64,000 bases of DNA from JACPYF01 sp947085845. GTDB lineage: Bacteria; Patescibacteriota; Saccharimonadia; Saccharimonadales; Saccharimonadaceae. Numbering within the stretch: position 1 is the stretch's first letter; every line of letters begins with the position of its first letter. Below are positions 51,711 to 58,383 of the stretch, in pieces. The notes beneath the pieces are model-generated. The model ran no database searches. It saw only the letters and a program-made list of their open reading frames with translations, and was not told the origin of the DNA. The stretch spans positions 372,001 to 436,000 of the forward strand of contig CAMTXO010000002.1 in NCBI GenBank assembly GCA_947085845.1. The letters are read 5' to 3'. The position numbers were made by a program, and so were the translations under genes.

Positions 51711-53180
51711 TTACAGGCGCCAGTCGAATGAATCGGTAGATTCATCTTCAGGCTTGTTTGACGTTGTGATGACGTACGAAAGCGGGTCGTAGCTGAGCAG
51801 AACCCACCAAATCCCTAGGGACAGGAATAGAACAATGAAGAACATGAAGATCTTTGCGCCGGTTTTAATCGGAACTAGATCTTTTAGCTCAACATAGCCA
51901 ACTCCCGCTTCTCCTGCATCTTCGCACTTCATACATGGACGTTTGTAGGGAAAATCAACGAGGATGGTCTTTCCGACCAAGCCTGCTGCGTTGTGGTTGT
52001 ACTTGACCTTCAACTTTTTCCCATTGTTGTAGACACTTGTCGGAACATTTCCGAACAAAGCATCTGGTTCAAACGGGGTTTGATTGAGCCTCAGGCTAAG
52101 AGCCGTTAGCATCGCACCATTTCCTTGGGGCATTCCGGTCGCTGCGCGTGACCACTCGACGGTTTTGCCGTCAGCGTTCACACCAATTGCCAGAATGATG
52201 CCGTTTTTGGAAATACTCCATTTGCCAAGACTCGTCCAGTAGGCCTTTAGGGCGGTTATGTAGTCGTCTGGGTTGCTTACCTTGCTGGCAGGCATCAGAA
52301 CAACATGCATATCTCCCTGTAGATCACTACCTAGAGCTGCGTTTAGTCGCATCAGTCGGTCATTCCACTGGGGAATGTTGCCGACTTTGAGACCTCCGAC
52401 AGCTTGGAGTTTGGTCGCTTGCATGCCGTAGTCGTACAGAACATCATCGCCCAGTTTGTCAGTGTGCTTTGGAAGCAAACTGGCTTTTTGGTACTTTGCG
52501 ATGCTGCCGCTGTACTTTTTATACAGGTCACTTTCGCTTGCAAGAATGAAGTTGGCGTATTTGAAGACCCCTGTTACAGGATCGCTCATACCCGCCTCCA
52601 CATTTTGCTTTGCGGTGACCCAACGTGCTGGAGCTTCGCGCGGTACATCACCGGGAATACTACGTCCACCTCTCCACGGCTGTGGATTGGATTCAAAGTA
52701 GTTGTCCCCGATTGTGATTGATCGCCCGATGCTGTCATCTAGGACATAATCAAGCTCACGAGTGACGTACGGACAGTCGTGATACCGAGTCTCGTAATGA
52801 GACTGCTCCGAATGGTAGTTGCCGTTAGAGTCGGTGTATGCCGCTCTGTCGACTACTTTCACTTGGTATGGATCACACTGATAAGAGTATTGGCATGAGC
52901 CATCCCTCTGACAGATGTCCGGTACAACTCGGGCTTGGGTAATGCTTCCGTTGTAAAACTCTTTATAGCCGTTTATCGCACTGTTGCGCGACAAACTAGG
53001 CCCTATCCACATTGTCACAATCATCGCAACTGCGATGGTAGCGACTGTCCCGAGAACGAATTCTGGGGCTGTGATGCGGTTCGGGCGGCCGATGTAGCTT
53101 TGCAGATCGTACTTGTGTGCTAGCCATGCGACTAGTCCACCAGCGATCAGGGCAGCTACAATGCTCGTAAGTGTGAGCAC
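51711..53180 (-). CDS. TPM-domain membrane protein
   Basis: Protein of 489 aa with a GTG start at 53180 preceded by GAGGTGAT. Two N-terminal helices (about 3-20 and 42-62) are followed by a large outer domain that includes 'CQRDGSCQYSYQCDPYQVKVVDRAAY' and, at about 295-375, a TPM-like fold ('DMHVVLMPASKVSNPDDYITALKAYWTSLG', 'NGIILAIGVNADGKTVEWSRAATGM'). A C-terminal helix 'IFMFFIVLFLSLGIWWVLLSY' follows. The pairing with a LemA gene is a recurrent bacterial association. 'PCMKCEDAGE' may bind metal. Composition is G+C-rich like lemA, unlike the flanks. Confidence 0.7.
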   Translation of the reverse strand: MLTLTSIVAALIAGGLVAWLAHKYDLQSYIGRPNRITAPEFVLGTVATIAVAMIVTMWIGPSLSRNSAINGYKEFYNGSITQARVVPDICQRDGSCQYSYQCDPYQVKVVDRAAYTDSNGNYHSEQSHYETRYHDCPYVTRELDYVLDDSIGRSITIGDNYFESNPQPWRGGRSIPGDVPREAPARWVTAKQNVEAGMSDPVTGVFKYANFILASESDLYKKYSGSIAKYQKASLLPKHTDKLGDDVLYDYGMQATKLQAVGGLKVGNIPQWNDRLMRLNAALGSDLQGDMHVVLMPASKVSNPDDYITALKAYWTSLGKWSISKNGIILAIGVNADGKTVEWSRAATGMPQGNGAMLTALSLRLNQTPFEPDALFGNVPTSVYNNGKKLKVKYNHNAAGLVGKTILVDFPYKRPCMKCEDAGEAGVGYVELKDLVPIKTGAKIFMFFIVLFLSLGIWWVLLSYDPLSYVITTSNKPEDESTDSFDWRL

Positions 53181-53250
53181 AATATCACCTCTTCTAGTTG
53201 CTGAAATTGTTAAGGACCACCTCTCACCAAAAAAGGTGATTAGTTATACT

Positions 53251-53279
53251 ATTGTAACATATTATTTATAAAATTGCAA
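53251..53279 (-). promoter_or_regulatory. Promoter TTGCAA-17-TACAAT for the TPM-lemA pair
   Basis: On the minus strand, TTGCAA (53274-53279) and TACAAT (53251-53256) are 17 nt apart. The leader of about 65 nt contains the hairpin TCACC-TTTTTT-GGTGA shortly after the start site. The promoter is A+T-rich, unlike the genes it drives. Confidence 0.65.
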
Positions 53280-53289
53280 GTATAGCACC

Positions 53290-53937
53290 CTACTCGCTTT
53301 TTACTTCACTCATGACTTCTTGAAAGTTTGTATCCATGTCCACTGCAATTTTATCGGCAATAGCGTCGGTAGGCGTCAGGTCGTTAATTCCCAACCCAAC
53401 CGACCAAGTGACACACCGATCTATTGTCACGAATGTAGATAGCTTTTCTTCCTCGCCGGTACTAATGAAGTACTCTGTGCTCGCTGCTATCCCCTTCGAG
53501 CAAGGCTTATCGTCTTCGTCAGCTTCTACCCTGACAATAGTAGAAGGATTCTCAATCACCACCCTCTCTATGTCCCCAGGTTGAAATTTTATACGATCAG
53601 CTCCCTTTCTCATGGTTATATCGAGGGTATGCTTATTGTCCTCGCTTGAAATAGTGAGTGCTTGTTTCCCCTCTGTTATTTCGTACCAAATAGCAGAATC
53701 TTTGTGTTTTTTAGCAAAGCGAGCTGCTTTTTTGCCTAATGTTGCAGTTGCTGGATTGAGGATGTTTTTTAGGGTTTGTTCGGTTTTGTCTTCTTTTGCT
53801 TCTATCTTTCTATTTCGCTCTTCTTTAGACATACCGCAACCACTCGCCACTAGTGCAACAGACACTAAGCCAGATGCAATAAGTTTTTTTGGTGAGATAT
53901 TAAAGCGGCTTTCACTTCGCTCTACAGTGGTGTTCAT
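53290..53937 (-). CDS. Putative lipoprotein
   Basis: Protein of 215 aa. The N-terminus 'KKLIASGLVSVALVASGCGMSKEE' holds a lipobox (VASGC), so it should be lipid-anchored outside the membrane. A charged helix (about 38-80) precedes a beta-rich domain ('ALTISSEDNKHTLDITMRKG', 'VVIENPSTIVRVEADEDDKPCSKG'). Codon use is A+T-rich again, outside the lemA island. No family recognised. The promoter is directly upstream, leaving almost no leader. Confidence 0.7.
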   Translation of the reverse strand: MNTTVERSESRFNISPKKLIASGLVSVALVASGCGMSKEERNRKIEAKEDKTEQTLKNILNPATATLGKKAARFAKKHKDSAIWYEITEGKQALTISSEDNKHTLDITMRKGADRIKFQPGDIERVVIENPSTIVRVEADEDDKPCSKGIAASTEYFISTGEEEKLSTFVTIDRCVTWSVGLGINDLTPTDAIADKIAVDMDTNFQEVMSEVKSE

Positions 53938-53943
53938 TGGGTT

Positions 53944-53972
53944 ATTTTATAATGAAAAGTGGAGGTGGGCAA
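53944..53972 (-). promoter_or_regulatory. Promoter TTGCCC-17-TAAAAT, leaderless, for the lipoprotein gene
   Basis: On the minus strand, TTGCCC (53967-53972) and TAAAAT (53944-53949) are 17 nt apart, and the ATG begins 6 nt after the -10 element. Confidence 0.5.
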
Positions 53973-54033
53973 GGGTGGGATATCGGCCTTCAGCCTTTTC
54001 CGCTGTAATGAATGGGGAGAGGGTGGGATATCG
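53973..54033. repeat. Two partial copies of the tRNA-Ser 3' end
   Basis: The 13-mer GGGTGGGATATCG occurs at 53973-53985 and 54021-54033. The second lies in AATGGGGAGAGGGTGGGAT at 54012-54030, which matches the tRNA-Ser 3' end and flank (from 54175) except for one missing C, followed by one inserted A. Such 3'-end scraps are left when elements integrate into tRNA genes. No integrase is in the window. Confidence 0.5.
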
Positions 54034-54068
54034 TGTTCGCTTTGCTCACACTCCTTCCTGCGATGCTC

Positions 54069-54127
54069 GGTAAAAATATGTAAACACATTTTTACCTCCG
54101 CTTCTCGTTCGCCGAACCTAAAGGTTC
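54069..54127. other. Inverted repeats in the gene-free stretch before tRNA-Ser
   Basis: GGTAAAAATATGT (54069-54081) faces ACACATTTTTACC (54084-54096), pairing 12 of 13. GAACCT/AGGTTC pairs at 54114-54127. The stretch 53938-54176 holds no convincing gene; besides these and the tRNA scraps I see nothing else. Confidence 0.55.
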
Positions 54128-54150
54128 TCATCCTATTCAGCATTAAAAAA

Positions 54151-54168
54151 GATGAGTAAATACTCATC
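54151..54168 (-). terminator. Intrinsic terminator after tRNA-Ser
   Basis: GATGAGTA and TACTCATC pair with T/A runs on both sides, directly 3' of the tRNA on the minus strand. It would work in either direction. Confidence 0.8.
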
Positions 54169-54176
54169 TTTTTTAA

Positions 54177-54266
<90 letters not shown>

Positions 54267-54290
54267 GTACTTCAGACATTTTAACAGATA

Positions 54291-55061
54291 TCAGGAAGCT
54301 GAGCTACTCCCCTTTCTGAGTGATACCCAGGCTATTTCAAACAGTAGTTTGAATGTTTCAGCAATTGGCGCACTCTCAATTAGAATTGCACTAGGCTTCT
54401 CTTTACCCTCCACAATCAAAGTATAACTATCAAATACAATCATCATTACCCCTATTGAGCCCTCGTGATCATCGGGGACGAAACGCGGTTTGCGCATCAG
54501 TTGGTCGTGTAGTCTCAGCCCTCTTTTTGCTATATGTTTGTTCCATATCGACATGCTTTTGATTTGTCGGTCTTCACGGGTTTTTTTAAAGTATTCTTGA
54601 TAGGTTTGTGGCATATATCGCACAGCATTTTTGTATGGGGACGCAATCCACCAGTCGCGTTTTTTACATCGAAGTGCTAGCTCTAAAAAATGCTGCACCT
54701 CTGTTTGTCCGTGCGCTTCGTGAGTAGTGAGGCTAGTTTCTTTGGTTGAGAATGAGTCCAAGCCATCAAGTGTCTGATTGAGATCGGTTATTTGTCGGGC
54801 AATGAACGGCTTTAGATGAGCAGGTGAGAGCATAGTATAGAAAAAACTTTTGTTGTCCTGAGGAGTTTTTTTGCATAATCCAAAACGTACAAGTTGCTGG
54901 AGGTTGGTCATAACTGTTGGTTTCGGCTGTTGGGTTAGAAAGGCAATATCTTTGCTTGTTTTTGTTCCCTGGTCGAGACAATCAAGATATGTTTGCTGAG
55001 CGCTGGGGCTTACTCCGACTTCGGTCAGTAATGTATGCAATTCTTTGTATGTAGACATCAC
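54291..55061 (-). CDS. TrmB-like transcriptional regulator
   Basis: Protein of 256 aa. Residues about 5-75 form a winged helix of the TrmB type ('LLTEVGVSPSAQQTYLDCLDQGTKTSKDIAFLTQQPKPTVMTNLQQLVRFGL'). A short helix is followed by a C-terminal domain with 'RCKKRDWWIASPYKNAVRYMPQTYQEYFKKTREDR' that resembles the phospholipase-D-like effector domain of TrmB relatives. It probably senses a small molecule and controls the divergent fusion gene at 55172. A palindrome lies between them at 55088-55109. Regulators of this type are common in Patescibacteria genomes. Confidence 0.75.
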   Translation of the reverse strand: MMSTYKELHTLLTEVGVSPSAQQTYLDCLDQGTKTSKDIAFLTQQPKPTVMTNLQQLVRFGLCKKTPQDNKSFFYTMLSPAHLKPFIARQITDLNQTLDGLDSFSTKETSLTTHEAHGQTEVQHFLELALRCKKRDWWIASPYKNAVRYMPQTYQEYFKKTREDRQIKSMSIWNKHIAKRGLRLHDQLMRKPRFVPDDHEGSIGVMMIVFDSYTLIVEGKEKPSAILIESAPIAETFKLLFEIAWVSLRKGSSSAS

Positions 55062-55087
55062 ATTTATAATAACAGATCAATATATTT

Positions 55088-55109
55088 TGTAATGTATATT
55101 TTACATACA
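55088..55109. promoter_or_regulatory. Candidate operator between TrmB-like gene and fusion gene
   Basis: An imperfect palindrome, TGTAATGTA then TATT then TTACATACA, spans 22 bases in the 110-nt divergent gap, a good position for autoregulation by the TrmB-like protein. The assignment to that regulator is inference. Confidence 0.4.
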
Positions 55110-55171
55110 AACATGATAATTTTTCAAAAAATCGGTGCATACTGTGCACATAGATATTGAAAGGAGATATC

Positions 55172-56446
55172 ATGGATAAATTAACTGTACCCAGAAAACA
55201 AATACATATTGTTGGTGGTGGCACAATAGAACCGATCAGAGAGCATCTTGCTCTGTCAGCCCGAGCATATGGGGCGACAGCAAAGAGATTGGGTGAGATT
55301 TGTCGAGAACTAATACCTCAGATGGATGTTAATGTGCATCTGACCAAAATGGCAGATACAACAAGCAGTCTGGAAACATCTGATGATCTTCGGGAACTAG
55401 CTAGGGAGTTGGTAGCAGATTACGATACAAAAATGGTGTTTTGGAACCCAGCGGTGTGTGATTTTAAAGGTGGAGTTGGTGATGTAGAGAGTGCAATGCA
55501 TGCTCAAAGACTAAAATCAGTCGCTGGTCAGGCAATCAACCTCACCCCAACAGAGAAAATAGTCACAATGTTTCGCAAAGATAGCGTGCTAGGGCAAAAA
55601 CCCCGAAAAGACATATTTGCCGTAGGGTTTAAGACGACAACTGGGGCGAGTCCGGAGGAGCAGTACTCTGCAGGACTCAATCTTTTGAAATCGTCCAGCC
55701 TTAACCTAGTGCTCGCAAACGACACGACAACTCGACAAAACATGGTGGTTACCCCTGAAGAAGCACCATATCACGAAACAGGCGATCGTGAAGAGGCGTT
55801 GCAGGGACTGGTTGAAATGGCACATCTACGTTCACAGCTAAGTTTTACAGAGTCGACAGTAGTCGATGCAGAGCCTGTGGCTTGGGAAAGTGAAGAGGTG
55901 TATCCAGCGCTTCGTACTGTAGTGGACTATTGTCGAGAACATAGTGCGTACAAGCCATTTAACGGGGTAACTGCAGGTCACTTCGCAGCCAAAATAGGAG
56001 GCAATATGTTCCTCACCTCTCGTCGCAAGAGCGATTTTAATCAATTATCAGAGGTAGGACTTGTCCGCGTTGTGACCGATGGGGACGATAAAGTCATAGC
56101 GTACGGAGGTAAACCATCAGTTGGTGGCCAGTCACAGCGAATTGTCTTTGAGCAGCACCCTGGCAAAGACTGCATAGTGCACTTTCACTGTCCTATCAAG
56201 CCCGGCTCAAAAATACCGGTAGTATCTCAGCGAGAATACGAATGTGGAAGCCATGAGTGTGGTGAAAATACGTCGCAAGGACTTGGAGTATTTGAAGATG
56301 GTGCTATAGAGGCCGTCTACCTAGACAATCACGGGCCAAATATCGTATTTCGGCATGATGTAGAGCCAGAAAGAGTGATTGCATTTATAGAAGAAAACTT
56401 TGACCTAACAGGTAAAACTGGTGGGTATATTCCAAAAAGTCAATAA
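55172..56446 (+). CDS. CoaB-like (phosphopantothenoylcysteine ligase) / class II aldolase fusion
   Basis: Protein of 424 aa. Residues 1-about 210 resemble the CoaB/DFP ligase fold: 'IHIVGGGTIEPIREHLALSARAYGATAK', 'DVNVHLTKMAD', 'TKMVFWNPAVCDF', 'DIFAVGFKTTTGASPEEQY' and 'LNLVLANDTTTRQNMV'. Residues about 240-424 resemble class II aldolase/adducin: 'KPFNGVTAGHFAAKIGGNMFLTSRRKSDF', 'CIVHFHCPIKPGS' (HxH metal site) and 'YLDNHGPNIVF' (third histidine). AGGAGA lies before the ATG at 55172; an upstream in-frame ATG at 55157 lacks one. No CoaC/CoaB pair is adjacent. The product is not predictable: perhaps a nucleotide-dependent acyl or pantetheine chemistry coupled to an aldol or epimerase step. Confidence 0.65.
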   Translation: MDKLTVPRKQIHIVGGGTIEPIREHLALSARAYGATAKRLGEICRELIPQMDVNVHLTKMADTTSSLETSDDLRELARELVADYDTKMVFWNPAVCDFKGGVGDVESAMHAQRLKSVAGQAINLTPTEKIVTMFRKDSVLGQKPRKDIFAVGFKTTTGASPEEQYSAGLNLLKSSSLNLVLANDTTTRQNMVVTPEEAPYHETGDREEALQGLVEMAHLRSQLSFTESTVVDAEPVAWESEEVYPALRTVVDYCREHSAYKPFNGVTAGHFAAKIGGNMFLTSRRKSDFNQLSEVGLVRVVTDGDDKVIAYGGKPSVGGQSQRIVFEQHPGKDCIVHFHCPIKPGSKIPVVSQREYECGSHECGENTSQGLGVFEDGAIEAVYLDNHGPNIVFRHDVEPERVIAFIEENFDLTGKTGGYIPKSQ

Positions 56447-56451
56447 AATAG

Positions 56452-56480
56452 TTGACAAATAATATATTTAGTAGTATAGT
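56452..56480 (+). promoter_or_regulatory. Strong promoter TTGACA-17-TATAGT for a small RNA
   Basis: TTGACA at 56452-56457 and TATAGT at 56475-56480 have 17-nt spacing, one base off the full consensus. It starts 6 nt after the fusion gene stop and points into a non-coding segment. Transcription should start near 56486. Confidence 0.8.
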
Positions 56481-56485
56481 GTACA

Positions 56486-56650
56486 TTGTTGGAGGAGTAC
56501 TTTCTCTTGGAGGATCTGAACACTGTGTTACGCGTGACACCCTGAACAGACAAGAGCATTGCTCCTCGGGCAGTCGGTCCATTACTTTGCAGCCTCGCAG
56601 AGGGAACCGACGCCACGCTCCGACCACTACGGTGGTCGGAGCATTTTTTT
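56486..56650 (+). ncRNA. Structured small RNA of unknown family, about 165 nt
   Basis: Bounded by a near-consensus promoter and a strong terminator, and not translated in any sensible frame. Long hairpin A: GAGGAG (56492-56497) pairs with CTCCTC (56562-56567), CTCTTG (56504-56509) with CAAGAG (56551-56556), TCTG (56515-56518) with CAGA (56547-56550), and GTGT (56525-56528) with ACAC (56537-56540). Hairpin B: GTCGGT (56573-56578) pairs with ACCGAC (56606-56611), and CTTTGC (56585-56590) with GCAGAG (56597-56602). Two UUGGAGGA copies recall ribosome-binding sequence. It lacks the SRP tetraloop region, the tmRNA ends and the RNase P core; 6S RNA shape is also a poor fit. Confidence 0.72.
56617..56650 (+). 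terminator. Intrinsic terminator of the small RNA
   Basis: GCTCCGACCAC (56617-56627) pairs perfectly with GTGGTCGGAGC (56632-56642) around a 4-nt loop, followed by A and seven Ts. Confidence 0.92.
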
Positions 56651-56676
56651 ACTTTTATGGCTTTTTTTAATTCAAA

Positions 56677-56946
56677 TTATGATTCTTTGAATAACTTTTT
56701 CTGAAAACGAGTTACGAAATACGTACCAACAAATGACCCCAGTGCTAGCGGAATAACGTACGCAAATTGTTTTGTGTATGCGAAAACACCCGCTGCAAGA
56801 ATAAAATGCATTACAAAACTGATTGATGCTGCCGCTAATGCCTGCTTTTTGATGACCGCAATTGTGTAGTAAGCGTACATACCGTCAACAAGGGCATAGC
56901 CAAAAAACAATCCAAGCACTATTAGCCAGTTGATATCATTAAACAT
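56677..56946 (-). CDS. Small membrane protein, unknown function
   Basis: Protein of 89 aa with three hydrophobic segments ('WLIVLGLFFGYALVDGMYAYYTIAVI', 'ALAAASISFVMHFILAAGVFAY', 'YVIPLALGSFVGTYFVTRF') and a basic C-terminus. 'GSFVGTYFVTRFQKK' is like the third helix of DUF2179/DUF5698-type proteins that have lost their soluble part. It is transcribed divergently from the HIT gene. No function can be given. Confidence 0.62.
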   Translation of the reverse strand: MFNDINWLIVLGLFFGYALVDGMYAYYTIAVIKKQALAAASISFVMHFILAAGVFAYTKQFAYVIPLALGSFVGTYFVTRFQKKLFKES

Positions 56947-56969
56947 GTATCAATATTACTGCAAATGGC

Positions 56970-56975
56970 TATAAT
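56970..56975 (+). promoter_or_regulatory. -10 hexamer TATAAT, 6 nt before the HIT gene start
   Basis: Perfect TATAAT with the sequence AATGAC between it and the ATG at 56982. There is no ribosome site, so leaderless translation is likely. The -35 match is weak. Confidence 0.5.
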
Positions 56976-56981
56976 AATGAC

Positions 56982-57371
56982 ATGCAAGAATCTGTTTTTA
57001 CAAAGATTATTAACGGTGAGATACCAGCTCATAAGATATATGAAGATGAAAAAGTGTTGGCGTTTCTCGATATTCACCCGATTAACCCTGGTCATACTCT
57101 GTTAATACCAAAAAAGCAGGTTGATCATTTGTGGGATTTAGAAGAGTTGGAATATCATCATATATGGGATGTGGCTAAACAGTTAGCTAGTCATATACAG
57201 GAAACTTTGGAACCACAACGGGTTGGTGTCATAGTCGAAGGATTTGGCGTGCCACATGCGCATATACACCTCATACCCCTGATACATGGCAATGATATTA
57301 AAAAACATCAAGACCTTGAAGCCGAGGTTGATGACGAAGCGCTAGCTGCTGTAGCTGCAAAACTACAATGA
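56982..57371 (+). CDS. HIT-family hydrolase (HINT-like)
   Basis: Protein of 129 aa. It begins 'SVFTKIINGEIPAHKIYEDEKVLAFLDIHPINPGHTLLIPKKQVDHLWDL', the usual HINT N-terminus, and has the active-site triad motif 'VPHAHIHLIPL' (HxHxHxx). Such enzymes hydrolyse nucleoside phosphoramidates and aminoacyl-adenylates. Its stop overlaps the rlmH start by 4 nt (ATGA), so the two form an operon. Confidence 0.94.
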   Translation: MQESVFTKIINGEIPAHKIYEDEKVLAFLDIHPINPGHTLLIPKKQVDHLWDLEELEYHHIWDVAKQLASHIQETLEPQRVGVIVEGFGVPHAHIHLIPLIHGNDIKKHQDLEAEVDDEALAAVAAKLQ

Positions 57372-57823
57372 TAACAGTAGTCGCTATCGGTAAAAAGCAT
57401 GAAAATTGGCTTGTTGAGGGCATTGAACGTTATGAAAAGCGCTTGAAAGCGCCATTTAATACGAAATGGGTCTTTCTTCGTAGTTCACCTCAAAAAGGCC
57501 TTATAGCCAGTAAAGAAGAGTCTGAAAGCATAATAAGTAAGCTCAAGCCCGATGATTTTGTAGTATTGCTTGATGAAACTGGAAAAATGTACGATTCCCC
57601 CGCTTTTTCAAAAGTATTAACAACTCCCCTAGAACAGTCAAAAAACGTCGTGATTATCATCGGTGGAGCGTACGGAGTAACTGAAATGCTGCAAAATAGA
57701 GCAGACATTGTTTGGTCGCTCTCCTCTCTTGTATTTCCGCATCAGTTAGTTAGGCTTATTTTGGTAGAGCAGCTGTATCGAGCTCAGACGATACGCGACG
57801 GTCAGCCTTATCATAACGAGTAG
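57368..57823 (+). CDS. rlmH: 23S rRNA (pseudouridine1915-N3)-methyltransferase RlmH
   Basis: Protein of 151 aa, normal length. 'ITVVAIGKKHENWLVEGIERYEKRL' is the family N-terminus, 'FVVLLDETGKMYDSPAFSKVL' the central strand, 'VVIIIGGAYGVTEMLQNRADIVWSLS' the SAM-binding knot, and 'VFPHQLVRLILVEQLYRAQTIRDGQPYHNE' the conserved C-terminus. It methylates helix 69 of 23S rRNA on the assembled ribosome. Its stop is 2 nt before a structured palindromic element. Confidence 0.95.
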   Translation: MITVVAIGKKHENWLVEGIERYEKRLKAPFNTKWVFLRSSPQKGLIASKEESESIISKLKPDDFVVLLDETGKMYDSPAFSKVLTTPLEQSKNVVIIIGGAYGVTEMLQNRADIVWSLSSLVFPHQLVRLILVEQLYRAQTIRDGQPYHNE

Positions 57824-57825
57824 AA

Positions 57826-57953
57826 GGTTATATCTACTGAAACTTCTCTCGGGCTCGCGCATCTGCGAGGCCAATGCAGATGCGCTCTCGGGAAACGAGA
57901 GTCCTCGATAAGCTCCAGTAGCTAACCGTTCTTTCGCTATCCGGTAAGGATAG
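57826..57953. ncRNA. Multi-stem structured element after rlmH, unknown RNA
   Basis: An outer stem pairs GGTTA (57826-57830) with TAACC (57923-57927) and CTACTG (57834-57839) with CAGTAG (57916-57921). Inside are a perfect 10-bp stem, GCGCATCTGC (57857-57866) with GCAGATGCGC (57876-57885), and CTCTCG (57885-57890) with CGAGAG (57896-57901). A separate CTATCC/GGATAG hairpin follows at 57937-57953. CTCTCGGG occurs twice, so an alternative fold is possible. The strand cannot be settled, because all stems work on both. There is no U-tract terminator and no coding frame. It could be a 3'-UTR structure, a small RNA or a mobile palindromic repeat. Confidence 0.55.
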
Positions 57954-57988
57954 TCAGATGGAATGCTATTACTTATACGAATACCTAA

Positions 57989-58017
57989 TTGACTATTTAT
58001 AAAGTTTATGCTAATAT
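57989..58017 (+). promoter_or_regulatory. Promoter TTGACT-17-TAATAT for the 58045 gene
   Basis: TTGACT at 57989-57994 and TAATAT at 58012-58017 with 17-nt spacing, 27 nt before the ATG. This makes the preceding structured element unlikely to be a riboswitch for that gene. Confidence 0.6.
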
Positions 58018-58044
58018 ATATGAGTAAACTAACAAAAAATAAAT

Positions 58045-58383
58045 ATGATTTCCACCACAAACCTCCTCAATTTGTTGACTATTGCCGTAGTAAGCTCGGT
58101 AGTTTTTAGCGTATTTCATGCAAAAGACGTCAGCGCAGCATCGGCTATAATAAACCCGTCATTTTCTACTAGTACTCATTCTGCCAGGGGTATTGAAAAC
58201 ACTATTCATGTAGAATTTCATACTCATGTTGATCGTCAACCGTTATCTTCTCTACTTCAAAATATGCAGAACGACAAACCACTCACTCATGTTCGCACAC
58301 TAAAAAAGAACAATGTGTTCGAGAAGAAACAGTCAAAACTACACGACGGTATGCTCGGCTATCACCTACCAGAGCTTACTTAA
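58045..58383 (+). CDS. Small secreted protein, unknown function
   Basis: Protein of 112 aa. The N-terminal helix 'LLNLLTIAVVSSVVFSVFHA' with 'DVSAASA' as a likely signal-peptidase site is followed by about 78 polar residues rich in serine, histidine and lysine ('NTIHVEFHTHVDRQPLSSLLQ'). No cysteines and no known domain. It overlaps the convergent Nudix-like gene by 4 nt. The signal peptide and own promoter support it as real; the function is unknown. Confidence 0.6.
   Translation: MISTTNLLNLLTIAVVSSVVFSVFHAKDVSAASAIINPSFSTSTHSARGIENTIHVEFHTHVDRQPLSSLLQNMQNDKPLTHVRTLKKNNVFEKKQSKLHDGMLGYHLPELT

Noticed and set aside
55380..55401. CTGATGA inside the fusion gene as a hammerhead core
   Set aside because: It lies in conserved coding sequence and lacks the flanking stems.
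56486..56650. Small RNA as SRP RNA, 6S RNA or tmRNA
   Set aside because: No GGAAGGAAGCA-type SRP tip, no tmRNA tRNA-like ends, and two side-by-side hairpins in place of the single bulged 6S rod.
56452..56670. 72-codon frame over the small RNA
   Set aside because: It begins in the promoter and ends past the terminator; the sequence is explained by RNA helices.
57826..57953. Riboswitch controlling the 58045 gene
   Set aside because: A separate TTGACT-17-TAATAT promoter lies between the element and the gene, so the element would not be in its leader.
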